From assembly GCF_026210795.1 (NCBI RefSeq), contig NC_089444.1, positions 4,855,324-4,919,323 on the forward strand: 64,000 nucleotides of DNA, given 5' to 3'. Positions 11,801 through 22,752 of this stretch are shown here, one piece after another. Origin of the DNA: Rhizophagus irregularis. Its lineage: Eukaryota; Glomeromycota; Glomeromycetes; Glomerales; Glomeraceae. The position numbers and the translations under genes are program-made. The notes below the pieces were generated by a model that saw only the letters and a list, made by a program, of their open reading frames with translations, was not told the origin of the DNA and made no database searches. The first letter of the stretch is position 1; the number at the start of each line of letters is the position of its first letter.

Positions 11801-13871
11801 GATCCCATTATTGCTCCAAATTCTTGAGAATATACAACTTTTGGTCGAAGCTTTGTACAATCAGTCATTAAAATTACTGGTCCCTTCCAATGGTAGTCAC
11901 TAGCAACCTTTGCAAACTGCACAATATTCTCAAATGATAATTCTGGATTAGTGAATACATCCTGATCTTTAGCTCGTTGTCGCCTAAATAAAGTTTTAAT
12001 ATTAATTATTAAAAGTAAATAGTTGATTAAATTAACCAAATCTATTTTACCTGATATGTTGTAAACTCATGCCACCAAAAGCATTTTTAAATATTGAATA
12101 GGTTCTTGAGCTTTCAGACAGCAAGCTAAAAAAATACAACAAATGTTCTGAATATCTAAGACCATTTTTTTTTTTACCACGTTCTTCCAAATTTTTGATC
12201 TTAATCATTAAAGCAGCTAATTCGGTAAAGGTTTTATTTGAATTAAATGCACCCTTTTGACCCAATTCGGCTAATTCTAGCCAAATTTTTGCTTCTTGAT
12301 CATCAACACTGACACGATATAATCTTTTCAAATTAACATTTTGGAGAGTTTTAGTGAACTCATAATGATTAGGTATAAATTTTGCTGTAGTATCATCATT
12401 ACGCTTCTAAAAAATATATTAATACGTTAAAATGATTGTAAATAATTAATAATTCAAGATTTAAATCATTAAAATACTTACTTCATTTAAAGCATCTCTA
12501 AAACGTGTATTATCACGTATAGCTTGACAACTTATGCAAATACCACTTGGATGTTGTGTTTTTCGCTCACAACTCATACTATATATTGCCTTAAGATCCT
12601 TATCAATACGCCATTTATAGGTCGATAATAATTCACGTTGCAAAATCTTTTTTTCTTCAATTGTTAATCTATTTCTTGAAAATCCCTTACGTCTCGGAAA
12701 TTTATCTGGAAATAAATTATATGCAACTATGTAATCTCTTTTTCCTCCTCCATATTGTGTTGGTGTAAGTAAAATATAATCCAAATATTTATCACCATTA
12801 AGACCTTGACATGAAACATATGATTTTTGAACAGGTGTATCTTCATCAAATTCTAAAGAGTGTTTTTTTACAAAATTCAAAATGCTAGGTTGTCCTTTGC
12901 TTGTACCATTTTGAAATGAACACCCACTTCCAGAAGCATGAGTTTCTAAATTTTTTACACGATATGTCTTATCTAACTTTACTTGCTTACCGCATATACA
13001 TTGAACGGATTTAGAATTTATAAGCTTAAAAAAGTTTGGGTGTACTTTTAATTGATTATATCGTAATCGCTCATCATTACTTTTATATACATTAAACATG
13101 TTTTATGTCGTATTTTATGTCGTGTTTTATGTCGTGTTTTCTGAAAGGAATTTTTACATGATGAGATATATCAGATCAAATCTTGTCTCAGGTGACAGAA
13201 TTGTCAGGTGAGATGTATGAGTACGATCTGAGGAAAAAAAAAGTTCACGTAATGTTCTTTTAAATGCATTAAAAAATGCAACGATTTTTTCAACTTTTAA
13301 AATACTATGCTAGAAAAATTATCATTATCGTCAACTGTGATTTCCAATTTATTTTGCTTATACAATTTGAATGATAAATTTAATAGCGAAAAATGGTACA
13401 ATAAAAATTATTATTCATGTATTTTAATAAATTTAACGAAAGAGAAAGATAAGAAAAATATATTTTAACAGATTTAACAAAAGAGGAGGAGAGAGATAAA
13501 TGTATGTTAATAGGTTTAACAAAGAGTAAGATGGGATAATTTTATTATTGAGAAAGGATTAACACTCATTATGCTGTTACTAAGACAAAAAATGTATTTT
13601 TATATAACAGTAAAATATATATATATATATATAGTATATGCGATGTTATATATTAAATTTTACCTTGTAAAACTGGAAACCTTGGAAACTTACTATGAAA
13701 ATTTACCATACGCATCCGGTAACCTGTTTTAATTTTACCTTATAATACCGGTGACCTTTATTTAACCTATATTTAATTTTACCTTACCCTATTAAGAGAC
13801 CTATAATAACAAATTATTATGAAATTTACCTTATATTTCCGGAGACCTATATATGAAGTAAGCGGGGTCCT
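8897..13871. mobile_element. 4975-bp DNA transposon, 15-bp perfect TIRs, 8-bp TSD (hAT- or P-like)
   Basis: Termini are AGGACCCCGCTTACT at 8897-8911 and its exact reverse complement at 13857-13871. Just inside both ends, AGGTCTCCGG is also mirrored. Subterminal words of the type TTTTACCTTATA followed by GGTGACCT are repeated on both sides. An 8-bp target duplication is characteristic of hAT and P superfamilies. The perfect ends and duplication imply a recent insertion, but the single multi-exon gene inside carries one TGA and one frameshift. Two small elements at 33070-33290 and 33737-33949 share the AGGACCCCG-type end and 8-bp duplications, so they are likely non-autonomous relatives. Confidence 0.9.
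9186..13099 (-). pseudogene. DDE-type transposase of the nested element, nearly intact
   Basis: Frame and splice sites support seven exons: 12482-13099, 12051-12406, 11686-11983, 10934-11495, 10604-10837, 9674-10533 and 9186-9604, about 1,115 codons. The N-terminus has Cys/His clusters (CICGKQVKLDK, THASGSGC, later CISC) that could bind zinc and DNA ends. Candidate RNase H-fold catalytic acids are the Asp in ILMTDCTKLRP, the Asp in LSIGADGAIAE and the Glu in EHGTEALEHVFGIVRQL. The last resembles the SE/EALE...G.R helix of P/THAP9- and hAT-type enzymes. Then comes an Asp/Glu/Asn-rich linker and a C-terminal domain ending in FQRLQCIYK. Lesions: an in-frame TGA at 11025-11027 and a one-base shift near 10305. 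Everything else is open, so decay is recent. Superfamily assignment is tentative. Confidence 0.75.
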
Positions 13872-13879
13872 TCTCCAGC
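13872..13879. repeat. Target-site duplication, right copy (TCTCCAGC)
   Basis: Exact match to 8889-8896, immediately outside the right terminus. Confidence 0.93.
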
Positions 13880-13941
13880 TGATATTTGGTACGGACTGGG
13901 TCTAGCTACTCACTTAATAAATAATAAAAAAATAAAAATAA

Positions 13942-14566
13942 TTATCTTCTTCTACGATACATAGGTAAGTTTCTCCTTGCCCTACGATCATCACGCGTGA
14001 CTAAAATTGATCAAATTTATCAAATTTAAAACATGAACGTAAATATTAATTATAAATTTTATTATAGTATAATTACCCGGCCTCTCCCAAAATCTTGTTC
14101 TAAATTCGCAATAATATCTTGCGCCGGTACGCGTCCACAGCTGCCGCCCAGGGTTACCATTACGATAAAGAACATAGTTCTAAATATCAAAATCAGTTTA
14201 AATATTCGGTAAATACATTTAATTTATATGAATGTAATTTTATTTATTTACTTACATGGTAATCCCTGATGAGATTCCTCCACTTTTGGCTGCACTGTTG
14301 CCCAGAAACCCTCGTTCGAAATATTCTATTTATTCTGATTCAATTAAATGGATTGGTTAATTTGAATTTAAATTCTTTCTTAAAGAAATTATAGATATTA
14401 GTCATATGAACCTATTGGCAATAGAGTCCCAAAAATCTTGGCAGCTTCTACCATTAATATTGTGGTAGGCGCGGTTTCTGTCTCAGCGTATGTCAACAAG
14501 TTCATCCATCATAGCCCAGTTCCAATGGACGTTATAGTGGGAACGACGACGTGTGTGGCGAGGCAT
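13942..14566 (-). pseudogene. Myb/SANT-like (trihelix) DNA-binding protein, one nonsense codon
   Basis: Four exons (14412-14566, 14256-14325, 14077-14179, 13942-14000) join in phase to exactly 129 codons including the stop. The protein starts MPRHTRRRSHY. It then shows a trihelix/SANT pattern: WNWAMMDELVDIR, a Tyr/Asn stretch, CQDFWDSIANR, then GQQCSQKWRNLIRDYH, in which the spaced tryptophans are the helix-core residues of these folds. The C-terminus is basic (NLPMYRRRR). The only defect is a TGA at 14483-14485 directly after DIR and before DRN, where a single change from CGA (Arg) would explain it. The donor of exon 1 (GTTCAT) is not canonical in its extended bases. It lies between the nested transposon and the Plavaka gene, so it may be cargo or a regulator of the large CMC element. 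Confidence 0.7.
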
Positions 14567-15089
14567 TATTAGATTAGATTTGATTTTTATAATTTGATTT
14601 TGGGATGAGTAAAAATTTGAAAGAAAATCGTAAAATGTCACTTTAAATAAAATTTGAACAATACCTCTTTGGTTTGATTTTATTTCTCGTTTCAATTAAA
14701 ATTTAATTTATTAGACTTTTCATCATTAAACATATTAATTAAATCTCATGCAGATATGGATTATCTAAATATAAATATCATGATTCTAAATATAAATATA
14801 AATCACTTAATTTATTTTAATTTTTTTTAAAAAAAAATCTTAGTTTGATTTCAATTAAAAATAATTAAAAATCATGTACATGTTTTGGTTATTTAAATAT
14901 AAATATCAATATATTATATTTAAAAATAAACCAATTTATTATTAGCACATTCTATTGAATTTTAAAAAAATCAATTTTTTTTTTTAAAAAAAAAATCATC
15001 AATATATTATATTTAAAAATAAAACAATTATATTCTGATTAAATATTTTGCGTACATTTCTTAAAAAAATCATAAAAAAAAATCTTGTA
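14567..15089. other. AT-rich spacer with repeated AAATATAAATATCA words
   Basis: No gene. Two imperfect copies of a block around ATTTAAATATAAATATCA and TTATATTTAAAAATAAA lie at about 14760-15020. Confidence 0.35.
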
Positions 15090-15305
15090 CGTTGTACATG
15101 CAATTACTAAATATCATCCCCTTGTGATAAATAAAAAATTACGCAACACAAATTCAACACAAACTCAACACAAATTTAACAAATTTAACGAAATTTGGCC
15201 AAAATTAATAATTTTTTACCAGAATTATCAACACAAATTGAACACAAATTGAACACAAATTTCAGTCACGATTTATTTATGTCACACCCGTGTTGTTAAT
15301 AATTA
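15090..15305 (+). repeat. Inner inverted repeat, left copy
   Basis: About 200 bp rich in AACACAAATT words, ending TCACACCCGTGTTGTTAA. Its reverse complement is at 21087-21290, ending at the same inner word. The inner edges are sharp and the outer edges fade, so the true outer end is uncertain. It brackets the transposase and partner genes and could be the terminal repeat of a 6.2-kb inner element or a subterminal repeat of the larger one. Confidence 0.75.
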
Positions 15306-15407
15306 AATAAATAAATCTGCATTTTATTTATGATATGGGAAACGTGACCATAAATTCTTTAAGAATATAATTTTATTAAAATAAATCAAAACTCCTATAT
15401 CAAGTGA

Positions 15408-18400
15408 CTAAAAAATATATTTATTTACGAAATATTCATTTTGTTTATCAAATCGGGGTACTATGTGAACGACACCATGTATAGACTCTATAGCTACAAA
15501 GTTATATAATTCTATCAATTTTAAGTGAGGACATCCATATAAATATGGGTTCCTTTTAGATTTAAAATCGTACCATTGAATTAATGCGATATTTAGCGGT
15601 GAGTCTGTTAATACTTCTGCTAACAATAAGGCCTATAAATAATAAATATTTATTAATACTTTATAATAAATTTTTACATAAATTGGAAAAATACCTGTCC
15701 ATAACAAAGTCTATTGTCTGATATATAATCATTTGATTCTTCAGAATCCATTGAAATAGCTATGTTGCTAAACCATACTTTATTATGATACCTGTTTGTG
15801 GCACGCATTATGGCACCATTTTCCAGTGTTACCGATCCGTATATATTTATTCGGGTTTCACCAATAATTGTGAACCCATCAAGTAAATCTAGATATGAAT
15901 CCAGACAACTTATAAATCTAGCAAAACCGGTCTGCATTTTATTGTCTACGGAATCTTTTTTTTCATTAAAAAATGTATTTGCATCTTGTAAAGAGAAATC
16001 AAAGAGTCTTGCAGAAAATTTACAAGTGCGAGGTGTTTTTGCCGGATTCACTGAATGTTGAGACATTCTAATAGATATTGCTTGACATTTTATCTATTAA
16101 TTTAATTTCCATCTTAAGTTATATAATAAATATATACAATAAATAAATTTCCAAATACTTACAGTTCGTAAAAGCTGAGGTTCGACATCTTTTTTATTGC
16201 TAATTCGGTAGGGTATTTTAACGAAATATTTGTGGAGACTTTCGTAAGTTTCTGTGGTATAGCCATTTATTGCGCCATAAAATCGTATTGAGTCAATAAT
16301 GTGATAAACCCATGAATGCAATTTAGGCAACTTCAAATTGGAAGGAGAAACAAATTTAAAAGCCTTGACAAATATCCACGCCCATCTATGTATTGCATCC
16401 TAAAATTTAAATGTTAATTTAATTTATTTAATTTAAATTTTCGATTTTACTAAAATTTTAATACATACATTAAATTTCTCCAAGTCACTTTCACTAAATT
16501 CTTCATATCTACTTAAAATATACATTTCATTCCAATATTCGTACAATTTCACAAGATCATCATTATTTACAAAATTATCTACTTCGTTATTATTTTCATC
16601 ATATAAATTATCAATAACAAATATCATGACTTTCATCAAACTTCGATATTCATTAGCAGTTAATCTTGCAATTGACTGCAGTCCATTGGAAAAAATTTTA
16701 ATGGCAGAAAAATGTGGAATTGCTGCTAGATAACGATCTACTTCTTCAACTAATTTATTACCATTAACATGTTGCAATTTTAAGATATCGCATGTGAAGA
16801 TAATTTGATAATGAAATAAACCCAAATCTAAATGATGCATTCTGTCAGGAACAGTAGCCAAGTAGATATTTATATTCCTTGATAATATAAATATTTATAA
16901 TTAATATATATATATGTTATTATAATTATTTCTACTTTTGCATACTTACGGCAAATCCCAAAAAAAATTAGGTACAGATTCTATGCAAACAGATTTTTGT
17001 GTATCATTTTCAAAATATTTACGCATTTCATCATGAGTTTTTAGTATTACATCATTAACCGATAAGTTTATATTTGCAAGATTGTCCCTTTTAATTAAAC
17101 AGGAGTGACATGGAAGGCTTGAATTGGAGGATTTATAAACTAAACAAAAACTTGCGGCTTCTGGCCAATCTGCAATAATAGTTGAAACTCTAGGATAAAA
17201 CCAGATATTTTCATTATTTATAAAAAGGTCTATACCATCTTTTAATAAAATAATTGGTTCTAGTAAATGACGTAAAGATTTATGAAAGGTATCACGAACC
17301 AGATCTTTATTTGCAGCTTCTAAAATTGGTAAATATCCCAAAAGTTGCTTTGCATCCTGTTTATTACGACGCCATATTGGGATATTGCCTAATGAAATAT
17401 ATATTGGATGCAATTGACTTTTTCCTAATGTATCTGTAGTTGTTGCATCAGAATATAAAATAATTGATAATAATTTGGAACCAGTAGGTAAGGATTCTTG
17501 CGTAGTTTTCCACCATTTTCCAGTGTTTTGTTCACTGTAAATACTTTTTCTATTATACTATAAAATAATATAAATAAATTAAAATAATATAATTTAAATT
17601 ATTGAATTAACTAATATTTACTATTTACCTCATAGTTTTCGTAAGATAGCGCAAAATTTTGTGTTATGTCAGGAACAGTTAAGATATTTTTGATGCACTG
17701 TATTAAGTTTTGATAATAAAGAAAATAATCTTTATCCTTATGTTTTGTTATAAGAACTTTACTAAATTCTAAATTAGAAAACTTCATATTATTCATAAAT
17801 GCTCGTCTCTGTTCAATATTTTTTGGTAATGGTGATTCTGTAAGATTTGAATGTTTATTAAAAAAACGTATTATTTCATTACCACCTTTATTGTTTATTT
17901 TATATTTCGTTACTAATAACATTAGATCTTTATAAGCATCATTAGGAAATTCTGTGCAAGTTTTGGGATTGAGATTTTTGGGTTCTTCAGAAATTTCAGG
18001 CTCTTCAGATGAATCTAATATATTTTCAAAGTTACTATCTTCAAGGCTCATCTCTGATATTGCACTTCCAATACTGTCAAATGACATATTTTGTACATTA
18101 TTATCATCATCCACCTAAAATTATAAACCAAAATGAGTTAGTATAATTTGAGCTTTTTCTTTAAAAAGAATAATCTGGAATAATATAATTATTGAGCTTT
18201 TTCTTTAAAAAGAATAATCTGGAATAACATAATTACCTCAACTTTATCATTTTCATATTCACTACTTAGATTACTTCTTGTATCCATTTCACTGCTATAT
18301 TTTTCACTATCATTATTATCATCATCATCTTCTACTTCTACTTCTACATTTTTTAAGCATTTTTGGGCGTGTTGAGTATATGCAAAGCGTTTGACTGAAT

Positions 18401-18432
18401 ATTCGCATACAAAGGGGGCATTTGAAACTCAT
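15408..18432 (-). CDS. Plavaka-type (CMC/CACTA-related) transposase, seven exons, probable frameshift in exon 1
   Basis: Exons inferred from frame and splice sites: 18237-18432, 17629-18114, 16950-17557, 16469-16877, 16163-16399, 15695-16093 and 15408-15632, about 853 codons. Plavaka signatures appear in order. First a Cys-rich N-terminus (FKCPLCMRIFS, then QHAQKC), then an acidic linker. Next SEQNTGKWWKTTQESLP, a possible first catalytic Asp in LYSDATTTDTLG, HPIYISLGNIP and LLGYLPIL. Then PDRMHHLDLGLFHYQI (second acidic site), INGYTTETYESLHKYF (Glu region) and a C-terminal domain. No stops interrupt exons 2-7. In exon 1 the zinc-finger start (ATG at 18430-18432) and the QHAQKC frame differ by one base near 18375, either a real frameshift or a base error. 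It would cut at the CACTG ends of the surrounding element. A partner gene diverges across 1.15 kb. Confidence 0.85.
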
Positions 18433-19582
18433 ATTACTAAATTAACGCGTCAAATTTGATGAAAAGTATCAATTCACTATTTAATTTATATGAGATTATG
18501 TATGCTAATAAAATTATATTGCAAATTCATTGTAAAAATTTAATGAATTAATTGAATGGATTACAATTGATTGAGTTATTTGAATAGACATGACTACGCA
18601 AATTTACGCATTAATGAATAGAACTGGCTGTAAGAATCTGGTGGCTAATATTGCGGAATCATTCGCAATTTTACGCATTATAGCAAAATTTAAAATATGC
18701 GAAACACTCAGCAATTTTGCTATCGGGAACTTGCCGAGTTCGTGGGTTGGCAAATCTAAAAATAAATGTAACAAGTCTATGATGTACCATATAAATATTG
18801 TTTATTATTTTATTTACTATTTCAATTTGCCGGCAACCTGCCAAGTGAATCTGACAGCAAAAGTGCTAAGTGTTTCGCATATTTTGAATTTGCTGTAACG
18901 GGCTGTAAGAATTCGGATGGCTTATTTAATCGGCTAATCATCTGATAATCAGCCGCAAATTTATTGGCTTAACACGGCAAATCACTTTTACAATAATGGA
19001 CGGATGATCAGCCACAAATTTATGCGATAATCAGGTTATAAGCGCTCAAGATCACTATCAATCTGATCAGCCAAATGAGTTCACTGGCTGCAACTTTTTT
19101 TTTCCATGCATAAAAGCCCCAACATGTGTAACATGTTATTTTTTTATAAATTGGATTTGATTAATATTTCGATTGTCTATGTGTTTTTACGAGAGTTTTT
19201 TTTTAAAGTTCTCTTATGAAAGTGTTACAATATTTTTTCGTAATATTACGATGCAAAATTTTTGCATTAGTACATTCATTTTTTGTAATATTTCGCATTA
19301 GTTCATCCATTTTTCGCAATATTTCGCAAGTTTTTTTTCTTTTTTAGTATAGAATGGCGGAAATCTTGCCTCCTTTTTCTTAATTTCTGATTCATGTATT
19401 TCCCCCTTTTTCCTCATCCTTTTCGAATTTTCTAGTTCACCTTTTTCTCATATATTTCCTCTTTTTTCTCATATATTTCCTCCTTTTTCTCATATATTTC
19501 CTCCTTTTTCTCATATATTTCCTCCTTTTTCTCATATATTTCCTCCTTTTTCTCATATTTTCATTTCAAATTTATTATCATA
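18433..19582. promoter_or_regulatory. Divergent intergenic region with pyrimidine-rich tandem repeat
   Basis: Separates the minus-strand transposase from the plus-strand partner, so it should carry both promoters. It holds scattered TTTGCGG and GATCAGCC words, and a pyrimidine-rich stretch (19380-19560) leading to the plus-strand start codon. No sharp TATA element stands out. Confidence 0.5.
19449..19557 (+). repeat. 21-bp tandem repeat, about five copies
   Basis: Unit CATATATTTCCTCCTTTTTCT, head to tail, ending about 25 bp before the ATG of the plus-strand gene. A polypyrimidine tract at this place may act in its promoter or 5' leader. Confidence 0.85.
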
Positions 19583-20998
19583 ATGGCTACAAAGCGTGGC
19601 GAGAAATGAAGAATTGACGATAATGAAAGATTTTTAAAACATAGTACTGAGGGTAGCGAAGTTGAGAAGCGAGTGAGAATATCCGATGATAGCGTTGATG
19701 GTATATATGACATGATATGTATTATATTCTTTATAAAAGAAATTATATAATATATAGTTAAATTATATTTTATTGTTAAAGTTAATAAAAAACAATAGAA
19801 AAACTATTAAGAACCAATTCGCAGATAATTTCTAAGCTTGAAGTTCTTATCACCGGACAAAAAAATCTCAAAACCCGTCTCTCGAGCATAGAAAAAAAAC
19901 TCAACGATAATAACAAAAATAATAATAATACAATAGATCTGGAGTATGTAAAGGTAATAAAGATGAATATTATTTAATGTAAACCTGAAATGCTAACCTC
20001 GTTTGATTAGGAGCTCGTTAAGAAGGTGTCGAAAATTTTATTTGAAAATTTTGTTTATCCTTCGCAAGATGAGTACAAACTCGCTACCGAAAAATATTTA
20101 AAAGACGAAAATCCAGAATTTATGCGCCAGTTCAAAAAAAATCAATGGATTATTTTTTTCAAAAAAAAATTGCCCCGACTGTAAGTTAAAGCAATTATGA
20201 ATTTTATTAAATTTCATACTAACATTTTTTTTTAATAGTTAGTACAACAACATAGAAGCATACGAGGGACGTTTACGTCTAAAGTTAAAGATGTTATGTA
20301 TTCTGTTTTCGAAGCGACTGGGCATAAATTACCGTCTATTAACACTCAGGCTAGTCCGTCAAAGATTCAGGAATGGAAGAGTAAGGCGGAGGTGAAAAGA
20401 TGTTACAACAACCTATTTAAAAAGATTAAAGATGGGCAACCTACGACATATATGTCGCTGATAATTGATAAGTTGCGAAAAGAAAATAAAAATCCCTCAA
20501 AAACACAAATAGCGTATGCGATTAGCATATGTGAAACGTACTTAAATCCTAATAATCAAAACATTCAAATGAGCGAAAGTATAATAAAGTCGAAGATAAT
20601 CAACAACTTAGTAAGTTTTTAATTTACAATTTGCAAAATGTGAATTATTTGAATTACAGTTTATTTATTTATTTATTGATTTTTAGCAAAAGTTGGAAAA
20701 TAGGGATAAATTTACACATTCAGATGATGATTCTCATGATGGTAATGATGTAGATGATGGTGGTGATAGAGCAGCTGACGATAGAGCAGATGCGGCTGAT
20801 GATGGTGTGACTAACGATGGTAAGCCTAATGATGGTGTGGCTAACGATGATGCGGCCAACGATGGTGTGGCCAACGATGGTGCGGCCAATAATGGCATAG
20901 CTGACGATGATATACTTTCTATTGACTCTTATAACACGGAGAAGGAAGGTCGGTATGTAAATAGTTTATTAGAGAATTATGGGTTGCATAGGAAATAA
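19583..20998 (+). pseudogene. Element partner gene (accessory, TnpA-like role inferred), damaged
   Basis: Starts MATKRGEK and meets a TGA after nine codons where CGA (Arg) would fit. After an intron (about 19701-19796) comes a coiled-coil-like segment (LRTNSQIISKLEVLITGQ onward). Next is ELVKKVSKILFENFVYPSQ, then a basic/helical domain around VMYSVFEATGHKLPSI and QIAYAISICETYLNP. After the intron at about 20613-20686 an acidic tail repeats the words NDGVANDDA/NDGAAN and ends GLHRK at 20998. Exon phases do not fit across the A- and T-runs near 20150, implying one more small indel. Plant CACTA elements carry an accessory protein that binds subterminal repeats; position and charge suggest a similar role, but no homology is visible. 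I do not recognise the domain. Confidence 0.6.
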
Positions 20999-21086
20999 AT
21001 ATTATTTTTTATATATATCACACGTAATAGCATTTTTTTTTACCATAATTAATATAGTTTTAATAAATAAGATGGTTATTAATTCT

Positions 21087-21290
21087 TAACAACACGGGTG
21101 TGACATAAATAAATCGTGGCTGAAATTTGTGTTCAATTTGTGTTCAATTTGTGTTGATAATTCTGGTAAAAATTTGTTAATTTTGGCCAAATTTTGTTAA
21201 ATTTGTTAAATTTGTGTTGAATTTGTGTTGATAATTTTTAATTTAACACGAGAGAATAATATTTAGTAATTGTGCATATACAATTTCTGT
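21087..21290 (-). repeat. Inner inverted repeat, right copy
   Basis: Reverse complement of 15090-15305. It starts sharply at TTAACAACACGGGTGTGACA about 90 bp after the partner gene stop and fades outward near TTTAGTAATTGTGCATATAC. Confidence 0.75.
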
Positions 21291-22179
21291 GATTTTTTAA
21301 AATGCGGATTTCCGTAATTTTACGATATTGTATTTTCTGGCCAATCAAAATTAGGCTGATCCTTGCATGTGATTTAATCATTTAATCATTTAATCATGCA
21401 CGCGTTTTTGTCTTATTTATTTTTGTTTCTTATTTCTTTATTCTTTTGTTCAATATTTTTAATTTTTTTGTCTCTTCTTTCTATTATTTCTTTAATTATA
21501 TACAATATATTTACATATATTTCATAATTTATTGCTTTGCAGGTATAGAAATATTTGTTTATTAATACTAATTATTTTCATTTTTTTTACCTCTTTGTTA
21601 TTTTGTATCATAATACTAACAATAATATCCATGTTTTCTTTATTCCTTTTTACTTGTACTTTAATACTAACGATACTAACAATACTAACAACATGTTTAT
21701 TTTTTCCTTTCTCTTTATTTCTTTATTCTTTTGTTCAATTACTTTGCAAGTATAGAAATATTTATTTATTAATACTAATTATTTTAATATTAATGCATTT
21801 TTTTTTACCTCTTTGTTACTTTATGTCGTAATACTAACAATACTATCTACGTTTCCTTTATTTCTTTTTACTTGTACTTTAATACTAACGATAATATCCA
21901 TGTTTCTTTTACTCCTTTTACTGTTTCTTTAACTCTTTTTACCTTAATACTAACAATAATAACAATATTTCTTTTATCTTTATATCTAATACTAACGTTA
22001 ATATAGCTGTTTCTCTTCTTTTTACATCTAATAATATTGTTACTCTACTCTTTCTTTTTTTTACTTTTATGTATTCTGTATATATTAATAAATACTTGTA
22101 ATTTTTTATGATTATATCTAATAAAACATACATTATATAAACTTATAGTACAGAAAATGAAGTATTATTTATTGAAATA
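21291..22179. other. AT-rich spacer with duplicated TACTAACAATACTAAC blocks
   Basis: No gene. Two imperfect copies of a roughly 190-bp block (TTGCAAGTATAGAAATATTTATTTAT... and TACTAACAATA...) lie between 21535 and 21970. Confidence 0.4.
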
Positions 22180-22600
22180 TTTTGAAATATTACGAAATAT
22201 TAAGTTGTGTAAAATCACAGAATATTACGAATCGTCAAATTATAGAACATTACGCATCATAGAATTTCGAAATATTTTAAAAAGTTGCGAAGTATTACGC
22301 AGTAAAATTACGGAATATTACGAATCGTAAAATTACAAAGCCTTGCATACAGTAATATTTCGAAATATTTTAAAAAGTTACAAAATATTACGCTTACGCA
22401 AACTTGCGGCAGGTCTGAAAACTTACGAAATATTATGTAAAATTACGAAATATTGCGAACCGCAAAATTATGGAATATTACAAATCGTAAAATTACGAAG
22501 CTTTGCATATCGTAATATTTCGAAATATTTTAAAAAGTTACAAAATATTACGCTTACGCAAACTTGCGGCGGGTCTGGAAGCTTACAAAATATTATGATG
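22180..22600. repeat. Right subterminal repeats of the CMC element
   Basis: Dense AATATTACG and AAAATTACG words, with a 160-bp direct repeat (from about 22341 and again from 22501) containing CTTACGCAAACTTGCGGC. It mirrors the left array in word content but not in period. Confidence 0.75.
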
Positions 22601-22620
22601 TGTAAACTTGCACAACTTTT

Positions 22621-22752
22621 CGCACTATATAATTTCCTGATGTATGTGTATAATATGTGTATTATTTGTGTATGATTTTCTACATTTTGAGTACCCGATA
22701 TATGTAAGATATGTGTAGGATATGTGTAGGATAGACCATTTTTTTACCAGTG
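22621..22752 (-). repeat. Right terminal inverted repeat of the CMC element
   Basis: Reverse complement begins CACTGGTAAAAAAATGG and tracks the left terminus through the ACACATATC words to ATCAGGAAATTATATAG. Confidence 0.75.

Larger units (their letters stand above)
7798..22752. mobile_element. Candidate 15-kb CMC (CACTA-like, Plavaka) DNA transposon with nested insertion
   Basis: The left end starts CACTGGTAAAAAAATG and the right end finishes CATTTTTTTACCAGTG, an exact 16-bp inverted pair. Similarity continues inward for over 100 bp (7798-7990 against 22621-22752), then into TTACG-rich subterminal arrays on both sides. Inside lie a Plavaka transposase on minus, a divergent partner gene on plus and a Myb/SANT-like gene. 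CMC elements have short CACT(A/G) termini, subterminal repeats and a 3-bp target duplication. Here ATG occurs on both sides but one base off the left terminus, so the duplication is not clean. A 4.98-kb unrelated transposon (8897-13871) is nested inside. A second inverted repeat pair (about 15090-15305 and 21087-21290) tightly brackets the two main genes, so an alternative is two nested elements. Confidence 0.6.

Noticed and set aside
18590-18898. 102-codon plus frame in the divergent intergenic region
   Set aside because: Composition follows repeated TTTGC/GCAAA words, it has no recognisable domain, and it overlaps the presumed promoters.
19449-19557. CRISPR-like array
   Set aside because: The 21-bp units are contiguous with no unique spacers, and the sequence is eukaryotic.
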